Assembly: GCA_036925085.1 (NCBI GenBank)
Contig: JAUPFP010000036.1
Span: 1,116,001 to 1,180,000, forward strand
Direction: 5' to 3'
Length of the DNA stretch: 64,000 nt
From: Brachycybe producta
Taxonomy: Eukaryota > Arthropoda > Diplopoda > Playtdesmida > Andrognathidae
Under the pieces are notes generated by a model that did no database searches, was not told the origin of the DNA, and worked only from the letters and a program-made list of their open reading frames with translations. Below are positions 1 through 12,000 of this stretch, one piece after another (the stretch's first letter is position 1; the number at the start of each line of letters is the position of its first letter). A program made the position numbers and the translations under genes.

Positions 1-43
1 TATACTAATTATAAGAAATGGTTTAATTTTTGTGTCCATGTAG

Positions 44-3000
44 TGTGTTCACCATAAAGGTGAGGGATTTCGTCGTGGTGCCTACCACTGCGAGTGTCGA
101 CCTGGATTTTATCTTGGAAATGACACTGATGCTCTAGAAAACATGGAAGGATCCAATTTAGAATCAAGTTACGGTGAAAAACAGCCTCAACAGCAGCAAC
201 ACTTTGAATGTCTTCCATGTAAACTAGGCTGTTTTCAATGTCAAGATGATTCTCCGTGTTATGTCGAGTACAATTTCCTGATGCGGTCAGTTCCACTTGG
301 ACTTCAGTCCTTTTGTATGACCATTACAGTGGTCATGGGAATATCTGTTTTTCAACTCAGAAAATGCAAGGTAAATCACAATTTTATACAAATGGAACAT
401 TTCGTTTTAAAAGTCATTCGTTTTCTTAGTAAAAAAAATTGTGTCCAAATCAAATAATCCATTTCTTTGACTTTCAATAACCATTTTATTGGTTCATTTC
501 TCTGATTAATCAGGATGGATAAAAATCATAATTTTTTTAATAAATATATAAATTTAAATAAGGTTTTATTTTTATTTTAATGGCTTTTTTATTATTTTAA
601 TGGCTTTTTATATTTTTTTTAAATTTCATAAAATTGCTTGCTTACAGTATTTGACCGATCGTCAATTCTCGTATATCGGATGAGCAAAAATTACGAGAAA
701 TTATAAAAGTGTTTTAGACACTAGAATGGCAGCTAAATCACTTAAAACTAATGTCACGTTGTTGTTATCTTTCAAAATAAACTTTTTATAAATAAAAATC
801 GAAAACTATCGTCTGCTTAAAGTTAGACCATTTTCAAACTAAACATAAAAAGCTTATTTTAAAAGATATCAACTTGAAAACACCATTAAGTGATTGATCG
901 ACACTTCTAGTTTCTAAAACCTCGCGCCTGAAATAGAGAATAATCGAGAGTTCGATTACACATTAAAACCACCTTAATTTCCTATCATTTTTACCAGTTG
1001 CATCACAAATTTGAAATTTTTTATCCTGTTCTTTCCTGTTTTTTCTCTAAACTGAATTTTATTTCTCAGCCTTTCCATGGAAGCTCGGTATTGAGTCGTA
1101 AAATGTATTCATCAAAAGAAATTGTGGTCGTGTTTGAGGTTTTTTTTTTGGCAGTAAAAAAGAAGACTCTAAAAATTACAAGTTTACCTTTAAAAAATAT
1201 GTATATAAAGCAATTTAAATAACAAATTTGAAGAAATATCATTTCTAGTTTTCAGAATAAAGTAGCTAAAATAAATTTCATCCGAATTTGTTTTTCAAAT
1301 ACAAGAAAAATAAACAAAAATATATTTTCAATAAAAACAAATAGATGAAAGCATCAATAATTTCATTAAAGTATAGAAATATCTCACGATTTCTATTGAA
1401 AATATATAGTTTTAGTTGTATTTTATATATTTCAGAAATTCAAATGCAATTTCAGATGCCATTTTTTTTATTTTATTTTATAGTTCGATTGCCGCGTTTA
1501 TAGTTAGCATTTCGTGATCACGTATGCTCGTATTTGTTTACAATTTGAATACAAATCTGAGAAGACGTCATCTTGAAATTTAAACAATAAACACGACATA
1601 TTACAAAGTGAGCCAAAAGTCGGACACCCTATAAGAAATTGTAAAGGTTCGTTTCCACTTAGACGTTTAAGGCTGCAACATGTCGACCATGACAACAAAA
1701 AGTCTATTTTACAGATTCAAAAATGTTGCAAAAGCAAATGGTATTTTTTTTGGTGAATAACGCCTAACTGACACCTAATAAAGTGTCTTTTTTTTAGCCC
1801 TGAAACAAATCAGAAATAATGAGTTGGTGCGTGACTTTTGACTCACCCTGCAATTTGACTCCCTATTCAAAAACCTCCAGATTTCTTTATGATTTTTTTT
1901 TATGCTCAAAAGAGGTGGTGGCGGGAGTAAATACTTTTCATTTGTGTTAAAAGTTTGAAATGTGGTCCCACAAAAAAAACGCACGCCCCTACATAAAATA
2001 TGTTGGTTATCAATCAAAATTATGCGGCCCCTCAATTCAATAGACACCCTATAATCCATTTTCATGTAACTATGTTTGCACACACACACACACACATATT
2101 GGGCCAAAATTCAAGAAGGAAAATCTTAGCACTTGAACTTCAATTTGAATCCTCAGAACAGAGTTCCCAACCATTGAAAAACAGAAAATAACAGAAATTT
2201 CCTAAGTTAAAACTTCTAATCAGAGGATTCAAGTTGAAATTCAATGACCAAGTTTTTCTTCTTGAATTTGGGCCATATTTATTTTATGTGCAAGAAAGGG
2301 TCTTGGCTTCAAAGATCTCGAATAAAATCGCGCTAAAGTCTCTATTTGCATTAAAAAAATAATATTTAAATTCGATAAATATGTCATTTTTCTACTATAG
2401 CCAACACATTTTAGTTTTCATCTCACTCTGTTGTACTTTCTTTCTGACATAAGAAAGACTCCAAGCAGCACGCCAATGATGAACCAATATAATTGCCAAC
2501 CATTGAGGTTTATGTAAAAAATGTTTGCGCAAAGATCTTGCCAAAGTTGTGTTTGGCCGTTGGTCCCATTGTTGGCTGTACTTGTTGGCTCAAAGATTGC
2601 TGAACCTGTTACTGGTATTATAATTTTCAGGCCAACAACATTAAGTGGGTTATATGTATTTTTGCAACATTGGACCAACAATAAATGGGCCAAATGCTGG
2701 GCCCATTGAGTTGTTCCCAACTGTCAATGTTTTGCCAACATAAACTCGTACTTTAGGGCCAACATGTTTACTACTTGGCAAGTTGTTCCAAACAGCCTTG
2801 CTAATGACGAACCAATATAATGCCAACCATTGGGGTTTATGTTAAAAATGTTGGCCTAGTGATCCAGCCAATGTTTTGTTTGGAAGTTGGTTCCACTATT
2901 GGCTGTACTTGTTGGCCCAAAAACTGCTGAACCTGTAATCAATGACTGGTATTATGATTTATTACAGGCCATTGTTGGGCCAGTATCTATTTTTTTGCAA

Positions 3001-6000
3001 TATTGAGCCAACATTAAAAGGACCAAATGCTGGACCCATTAAGTTGTTCCCAACTGTCAATATTTTGCCGAAATTGCCAACATAAATTCGTATTTTGGGC
3101 CAACATATTGTGCTACTTAGAAAGTTGTTGTTTTATTTGAGCTTTTTGTCTAAATTTTTTTTCTCCCAAAAATAAGAAAATAAAAATATATAAATATATG
3201 AAGAAGAAAAAAATAATCGATTTTCGAAGGCCAAACATTCTGTTCTACATTACAGATCTTTTTCTCACAACATGAAAAAGGGCGGAGGAATAAGGTTGAT
3301 GCTCATAGGAAAAACGTGTGTTTTAAACAGTGAGATCGAGTGTGGTGAAATGGAGGTGGTGGTGGTGGTGTTAAGACGGAGCTAGCTAGGGAGGAGGTGG
3401 GGGCCCATGGGGGGTCTTGTGTGTGTGTGTTTATGTCAATGTATACGTGTATACATATGTGTGTGTGTACACGGTTGTGGATCAATAAGAAATTTGGCAA
3501 AGAATGTGGAATAAGAATGAAAACTCAACGTTCTTCTTCTTATAGGAGTTGGGCTGCTCTCTTTTGAAAATCGGTCACAATTTTTTTTTTTTAAAAAAAG
3601 TCAATATGCATTGGGAATCTCCATGTCTTTCTTTAAATTTGTTCAATTGAATTTCAAATTCGAGATGTAGATTTCAAATGCGTATTGAAAAGAAGAAAAA
3701 AAAAGTCTAACACATCTTGAAACAAAAATCCTATTCATCTTTTCATGTTAAACTTCTCTAAAATACTAGAATTCATGTTTTTTAGGTACCATATGACTCC
3801 TCAAAGTGTGTGGCGGATGTTGTTGTGGTTTTGCGTATGTACGCGGTGTGTGTCAATGTACGGGCACAGTATGTGTCTATGTATTTTTGGTGTGAATGTA
3901 TTTTCCTGTGTTCAAGAGAATTTGTCTTGAGTGTTTTTATTGGCCTCTGGTACTCAAAACCACTTTTACTGATCGATTTCAACTGCAAAATAAGTCGAGT
4001 TGTCCGCCTGTGTGCCAAAGCCTAGTTTTTTTCTATTGAAATGTATTGCAACTACAACACAGCCCCACCTGCGACAACATTTTCGCAGTCGAAATCAACT
4101 ACCCAAAAGTGGTCTGCACTGTTTGCTCAAGGGCCTATGTTTTTTGTATTTAGGTGTAGGTGGCTGTGGATTTGTGCGTCTGCACGTGGGTGTTTTTGTG
4201 TGTGTATGCGTGTCTGTGACATAGGAATAGAGGTAGAGGCTACAGTAAGATAAAGAGAGAAGATCTACAAAAAAAAAAGTCATATTGGATTGCATTAATT
4301 GAAGGTGTCGTCCAACATTTCCCCCAATCCATTAAAATAATTACACTTGTTATATCAGGAGATTAAAAGTGATCAATTTAATAGATAACAACAAAAAAAA
4401 AAGAGAGCGAGAGCTAAAAAGTAGAAAAACTTGAAGAGTGAGTGAGTGAGTGTGGTGCGAGATTACACACAATGGACTTGATATTTATTATTATATTCTT
4501 TTGAATAATTCATGATATGACGTCAACTTGGTTCAATTTTTATTATATTTCTCTCTCTCTCTCTCTCTTTCTCTCTATTTGATGGATAGGTAATTGCGAC
4601 CGGAATGTGGACCGTATTAGAAATGATTCTCGTTGGAGCTTTCTTCATTTATTCAACGGTAAAGTTTTCACTTTTTGATCAAATGTCTCTCATGTGGACA
4701 ATAATAAATAATTTCAATCCTCGACGTCTATGTGCCGACTTATAGCCTCTCATTTCACAACCAAAGTTGAAAATCAGTCATTTTACACAATTACCATGTT
4801 TTATCAAGAGCTGGGGCCTCATTACAAAAAAATAAAATAAGACTGTCATATGACAGTAAATTGTCTTATCTAGATCATAACCTTGTAACAGTCACAAAAG
4901 CAAATTACAAAATATTATTATGACAATTATTGTCATATTACCGCATTTGACGGTGGCGCTGATCAAGCGCCAAATTGAATAAGCGCCAAACTGAATAAAC
5001 GACAAATGGAACAAACGCCAAACTGAATAAGCGCCAAATGGAACAAACGCCAAACTGAACAAGCGCCAAACTGAATAACCGCCAAAATGTGATAAACACA
5101 TTGTTATGTTAGGTTAGGATTGGTTAGGTTAGGTTAGGATTGGTTAGATTAGGTTAGGTTAGCTGTAAATCTGCACAGTATAACACACTATAAAAGCTCA
5201 CAATATTGGACCATCACAATTTACAAAAAAACCTGAATAACCGCCAAACTGAATAAACGCCAAATGGAACAAACGCCAAACTGAATAAGCGCCAAATTGA
5301 ACAAACGCCAAACTGAATATGCGCCAAATGGAAGAAACGCCAAACTGAATAAAAGCCAAAAATTTGGCGGTTATTCAGTTTGGCGTTTGTTCAATTTGGC
5401 GCTTATTCAGTTTGGCGTTTGTTCAATTTGGCGCTTATTCAGTCGCCCCCATTTGACTAGTGTAAAGCATAAAATGATAAGTCATAAAAATAATAACACA
5501 TAAGAAGTTACATCATTACAATTACAAAAAGACACTGCAAGCAGCTGGTTGGCTTATGACAGAGGGATCGTAAGATCCAAATGTTGCAAGATGCATTGTC
5601 AATATAGAATAACTACAAAAAATAACCTGCATTGCAAATATAAAAAAAAATATAAATGCAGTCATAAGGTACTTTAGGATTTTTCTTCTTCTGTATTTTA
5701 TGATTGTGACACTCATACCTTATGATGTCACTGCTTGAGATGAATTAATTTATGATTGTTATATTATTCTGTACAGTAGTCAATGGTAGTCATATGATAT
5801 TATTTTTCATAATAATAATCTGCAATTTGCCAATTTGCTTTTGTGACTGTTACATAGGTTATAAGTTAGATATGACAATGTATATTTTTCCTGCGTTTCA
5901 GAAGAGCACAACACCTAAAAAGAAATTGAAAGTGCGTTAGAAACTAGAACGGGTAGCTGAGTCACTTGATATTATTATTTTGTTTGATATTTTTCATAAT

Positions 6001-9000
6001 AAACTTTTTTATAGACAAAACGTAATGCAAGTCTGTTTAAAATTGGCTCATTTTCGAACTGACATAAAAAGCTTATTTTAAAAGATATCAACGTGAAAAT
6101 AGTGTTAAGTAATAGAGCGACCCTTCTAGTTTCTAAAATACTTTAAAACTTCTCTTAAGATGGATTATGAACAGCTGATTTTCGAACCGTGATTATTCTG
6201 TCAATCAGAAAAGCAAAATGAAGATAAATTTGAATGTTTTAGAAACTAGAAGAGTAGTTATTTTCATGTTGAAATCTTTCAAAATAAACATTTTATAGAG
6301 ACAAATTTAAAAAATATTGTCTACTTAAAGTTGAGTCATTTTCGAATTCACATAAAATGTTTATTTTGAAAGATATCAACATGGAAATACTCTTAAATGA
6401 TTTAGTTACTCTTCTAGTTTCTAAAATACGTTGAAATTTATTTTCATTTTGCTTTTTTGAATGACAGAATAATCAGTGTTCGAGAGGCCCCGTTTACACT
6501 TTAAAAGATGGACTAATCAAGTGTTTCGATCGGGGTCTTTACGTGCAGCCCAGCTGCCTTACAGAATCAATAATTTAATTTAAGCAATGTGCAAAATGTT
6601 ACTAAAACAACAAGCCAAACTAGACAATGTGGTTAAGACTTGATGTTTGTTGTTTTAGGCATTCTGTACACTGTCTAAATGATTGCGGAATTGGCAGAAT
6701 TGTACATGGACTAGTGAACCCATAAAACGACTTATTTTCCACTTTGTCAGGTGTAACATAGATCTAATTATATTAAATTGAATTTCATTTACTAAGTTCT
6801 TTCTCCAGAGTCTTGCTTGCACTAGATTCTAATGATTAAGGTGGAATTTGGAAACAGAGACAAGCTGAAACATAAAAGTCATTTTGCTGAAACCAAAAAT
6901 AACAGATGAAACTGAACATTCATTTTTCAGTTTCAGCAGAAAAGAAAAAAATTTAGGGTGCTGATTTAGTAGCACGCTGAAGATGAACATTTATTTCCGA
7001 TTGAAATTTTTATGCTGAAGTAGTTAGTAACTTAATGTGAGCTTCTATCTTTTTTTTTTTTTTTTAGCTGAAAATTTTCATCTTTCAGCTCACTAAATGT
7101 CTGTTTCCACTCAGACTCACGAGTCTGTATTACAGTGAGTTTTGAGTGGAAAGAATGCTTCACAAATACAGTTTATCTGGACAGATGATAAACATAATAG
7201 CTGATTGTACATTTCTACTTCAGCTCACAACATTTTTTTCATGTTAAAGCTCACAAGTAAATCTACCTTTAATACATAATGCATATAATATGAAGCACAG
7301 TGTCTCAGTTCATTATAAACACTATATTATTATATTTGATGAATATAGAGATAGAGAGGTAGGTAGACGATGCCTGGCAAAAATGAAATTGACTCTCTTC
7401 TCTTACATTTTTTCATAAAAGTTTTCTCTCTTTCTTTTTCTCTCTTATGAATTCCAATCTTTTGTGTGCCATTTTTTTTTTTCATCTTCTCTCTTCTCAT
7501 CCTCCGTTTATCTTTCTGTTTTTAGGTTGTGATACGTTACTTTGAGCCACTCACTTTGGGCTGTTTGGTGGAGCCTTGGTTACGAGAAATGGGTTTTGCC
7601 ATATGCTATGGCACCATAGTTCTCAAACTATATAGGTCAGCTTCATTTGCATATTACATATGTATCATCATCATTAGTTTTTATTACACACTCTCTCTCT
7701 CTCTCTCTCTCCCTCGTTTTGTGCACCGTGCTCAAATGTACAGCGTGCTCGAAAAGTCTGGAACCAACTGGAATTACGCTACATAATGCTAAATTATGTG
7801 TACCACGTGTGCACTTATTCACAATACGTTAGGGTTTCCATTACCGGTTTTATCGTTACCGGTTAATTGACCTTTGAATACCGGTTTTTCGGTAAAAAAA
7901 AATGTATATTAATTTGGATAAAAGAATTGACCAATATTTAAGAACCACTGAGTTTAAAATTAAAATTTCACATAATTATGCGTAGAAATCAAGAGTTTTT
8001 TTTCAAAGACTGAAGTAAAAAAAAAATGGTATCCGTATACACTTGTAACCGTTTACAAAAGTCGTAGTAAGGTCCTAATGTAAATGTTCATACAGTTAAA
8101 ATGCTTTCCGTGCATTATTAATACCGTACATACTTAGGTACTAGATTAACGCAACATCTTCATTTGTTACGCTTGTGATATAGAAAAACAATTATTATGT
8201 ATGAAAATATTAAAAAATGAATGTCACATTCAGAAGAAACTAAACAAAAAATTGGAATTTGCATCGAGACGAAATAGATAAAAAACCACCTATTTTATTT
8301 AACATGATTATTTTTTTTATTATATAATTATTAGTTTATTTATTTTAATTTTTTTAACATGGGAAATTGTTTTTTTCAATTTTTGAAGTTTTTTTTTTAC
8401 AGCGCTTATTAAAGTTTTTCCTTTATTACCGAAATTTACCGGTATTACCGGTTTCGGTAACGCTGCATTACCGAAAAACCGGTAATGCTATAAAGTGACC
8501 GGTAATGGAAACCCTACAATACGTGCTCCATGAGTCGACCTTGAATAAGGCCCAGATTACTCTGTAGGCACAATAGGAAACGTTTCGAAGTTATATAACA
8601 GAACATGTAGTTCTTGCACACAGCTAGTATAGAACCTCTTCGCTTGGATTATAGTCCCTTTCCTTTCGTGCAAGTTGCACGACGGGTTTACTAGCTATCA
8701 TTATAAGAATTATGTTCTAAGGTCTACGAGATTCTTTATGTGGTCCAGCTTTGAACCTGAACACACATTCTGAGCCAGTATGCCGTGTTTTCTTGGACTT
8801 TTTTTTTAGCATATCGAGATGAAAAGCAGCACAATGCGATTGGATGCAGACTTTTCGAACACAATGTAGCTGAAATAAAGAAATAAAGGGAGAGAGAGAA
8901 AAGAACATCCATATTCTGTTTTACCGAAATTAAAAACTCGAAAAACGTAGATTGTCACGAACGAACTCTCTTATCCCCTTTTTCTAGTCTCATTTTGTCG

Positions 9001-12000
9001 ATATCGTGACAATATGTTGTGTTATTAGTAACAGTGATTATTTGAGTACAATTAAAACAGGCAGAGGAGGCAAACATAATATGTACACATTAAAAGCAAA
9101 GCGGATCAATTTGAACAAAGAAAAAAATATATATAATAATAAAACAAAAAAAAATGTGCAAAATGAATTATTCAACACGAAAAAAGGGGTGCCCTTTTTA
9201 AGATGTTTAATGAATAGGTGGTTTTTGAAACTACTGAGTTGTTCTTTCACTAAGAAGAAATTGAAAGTGTTCGAAACTAGAACGGGTAGCTGAATCTCTT
9301 CATACCGTTCTACTTTCTAACACTGAAACTGCAGAATAACTAGTGTTCGAAAATCAGCTCTTCATAAAACATCTTAAGAAAAACGTCCTAATAATAATTA
9401 TTAGGTCTCGGATTTTTATGTAAATATCAAGCAAATGTTTCCCAATCTGTGTCAATTGTGATGTAATCATCATCATCATTAGAGCAACTGCAATTATCTT
9501 TTTTTTTCCAATCAAAAAGGCTAATTAGAGGCTAGCTGTCTGGTTACTATCAGTTGCTAACTAGAGAGTTCTAGCCTCTACCAGTGTCTTTGATTAAAAT
9601 AACCATAATTGTTGGTTGATCTCAACGGGGGATTGTTGCTTCACAATTGGCTCACATTAGGCCACAAATTGAGAAACATTTGCTTGAAATTTCATAAAAA
9701 TCCGAGCACTAATTATATAATAATGTTTTTTTTCTTCTTATATTTTGACATGTATGCAATTTTTACCACAATTAATTGTAACAATTTGCCACCTTCATAA
9801 ATCTTAAAATTACCTTTAAACACAGAATTCTGGTGGAATTTCGCACAAGAAAAGCTCACCGTTGGGTAATTCGCGACAAAGACCTCCTGAAGTACCTAAT
9901 GGGAATCATTCTGGTTGTGATTGCGTACATGGCGGCGTGGACTGCCATCAGTGTGGATCACATTCGAGAGGGAGACAGCGTCATCGACTTCGGACAGACC
10001 GAGGAAGGTCTTAAGTACACCATTTGTAAATCAAGGTGGTGGGATTACGTCACCGAAATCGGTAACAAATACCTTACACGTAACAACCTTGTAATTTAAA
10101 TATGAAAACATTTATTCGTGTTTTTTTCAGGTGAATTTGTTTTTCTTGCATTTGCCGTCTACATAACTTACCACATTCGCAATGCAAGTAGCCATTACAA
10201 CGAGAAACGTTTCTTGTGCCTTTCCGTTTACATAGAGACGTTAGTTTCTTCCGCACTCCACATTTTCAGGTCAATTTCAGCCTTTTTAACCAACATTCAT
10301 ACAAGAACGAAATCTTTTTTTAAAACAACACAAGAATTCTATGCTATTTTTTTCTCTCTCTTATCCAGGCATGGAGTCTGGTTAAATATTCATCCAGATT
10401 ACATCTTTCTATTGTATTTCATTCGATGTCAATTAACAGTTTCTATAACTTTGATCCTTGTATTTGGACCAAAGGTAATTCATTTTCAATTCTATTTTCA
10501 GAGGCAAAATATTTCAATACAAATACAGGAATGTCCCAGAACCAACGTCCACAAGTCTATTTTCAAAGTATATATTTGGATGGCACAGTCTAGTATTTAA
10601 AATTGAATAGCTCAGAAATTATAAATGCTACACTTTTTGGAAAAACGTTACGTTTACGTTTTCACGTTGTAAAAAATGAAATAAATTGGCAGATAATTTA
10701 AAAAGGTGTTGAATTTTTAAACAAAAATCAATGTCATTTAAAATGATTTTTCACTCTGGAAAAAATATAATTCAAACCTTAGTTTTTAAAATTCAATAAC
10801 ATTTCAGATTCTTTAGAAATTCGTTTCATTTTTTGTAAAATTTCATTTTGACATATTGCTAATTGCACTCAACTTAAGTTTTCAAATGTGTAGCATTTAT
10901 AATTTCTGAGATAATTAATTTTAAACGATTTATCTGCGCCACAATCCTTTGACAATCGATTGAAGCTTTTATTTCTTAGACATATTTTAAAAGTTGTCAA
11001 TCAATCAATCAATTTCTTTAATAGTATATCATGTACTATGAAACAAATCTAAACCATATTATATGCATTTTGCCTGACTCTGCCTGTTTCCAAACCAATT
11101 AACTAACCTTGAGTGTGTCTTTAAAACGGTTCCCAGTTTTGGTACCACTATAGACCACCTCAAGATATGGATGGTGGAAATCCGAATAAAACTACAAAAG
11201 AAAGTCAAGACAGATTGGCGGCCGAAATGCTCAAGTTACAGGATGGAATCACATCCAACGGAGAAGTGGACATCGGAGAAATCAATCTGGCAGATATGGA
11301 TCCAGAGGATATTCGAGTGGGTCACTTTTTCAAATAGATATCCAATTAAATTGTAATCATTTTAAAAAATTACACAGCTAAAAGATGAAACAATTGAAAC
11401 TGTGACTGTCGTTTTAGTTAGTTTGCATAAAATGTACAAATGACGATTCTAATCACTTTTAAATGCACTATGACACCATATGAGTGCCAAATAATGCAAT
11501 AATAATCAGTTTAATCAAAAAATATAAATGCATAAAATGCGCAGATTGCATGTTTGAAAATTTATATAAATTTTCATAATTTCATATGTTCCTTTAAAAA
11601 ATCCTACAAAGGGTTTTTTATTGCATATTTTGCATTTTTTTATTGAGGGGGGTTATTTGCATAAAACGCACAATTTCTAAAAACAATTTGAACATTTGTG
11701 AATTTCAAATTGCATAAACGTTTTGGTCTTAGTAGTTACTAATAATTAAAATTGTAAAGTTGTATTAAAACATAATGTGAGCTATTTACTGAATTTGACT
11801 ACTGTTTCATTGGTTTAACCATTAGTAGTTAAATAACACTAACAGTAGTTAGTATTGTTTAATTTTTTTAACTGTGCAAATTTAGACTTAAAAAAGGCAA
11901 ATAAAAACACAAATCTTTACTTACTTACATTTGTAGAAATGTTCAATTTTAAACTATAAATGATTTTCTTTTGTTTTATATTTTGTATTTTGTGAAGGCT

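Larger units (their letters stand above)
371..4589 (+). other. intron 1 of the visible GPR158-like gene: repeats only
   Basis: No coding sequence recognised. Holds an F1 MITE (about 690-980), an F6 palindrome (about 2099-2276), a two-copy 330-bp tandem repeat (about 2450-3125) and GT/GGT-rich simple sequence (about 3350-3475, 3830-3900, 4190-4210). It ends in a CT microsatellite that serves as the polypyrimidine tract of the next exon. Confidence 0.7.
4845..5880. mobile_element. non-autonomous TIR element of about 1 kb carrying F2 minisatellite and TTAGG-like repeats
   Basis: The left arm (about 4846-4925; includes CTTGTAACAGTCACAAAAGC) is inverted at the right arm (about 5805-5870; includes GCTTTTGTGACTGTTACATA). 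A second inner inverted pair surrounds ATAATAATT/TCATAA motifs. The interior holds the F2 arrays and a TTAGG-type array. No transposase ORF is visible. Target duplications were not resolved. Confidence 0.6.
4659..7525 (+). other. intron 2 of the GPR158-like gene: transposon-rich
   Basis: Contains a TIR element of about 1 kb (4845-5880) with F2 arrays inside, two adjacent F1 copies (5900-6143, 6154-6514), and otherwise AT-rich sequence. No exon recognised. Confidence 0.7.
7636..9825 (+). other. intron 3 of the GPR158-like gene
   Basis: Contains a TC microsatellite (about 7688-7711), a hAT-like element (7830-8516), a truncated F1 (9253-9378) and a full F3 (about 9401-9713). No exon recognised. 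Confidence 0.7.

Noticed and set aside
5102-5163. TTAGG repeats as a chromosome end
   Set aside because: Too short and degenerate, and lying within an intron inside a TIR element; interstitial, not telomeric.
4892-5503. Open frames encoding repeated FGAYSVWRLF-like peptides on both strands
   Set aside because: They are translations of the 16-18 bp F2 minisatellite units; the repeat explains them fully.
10118-10600. A 160-codon open frame on the + strand
   Set aside because: It reads through two real GPCR exons and the 99-bp intron between them; only 10131-10269 and 10369-10474 belong to the receptor.
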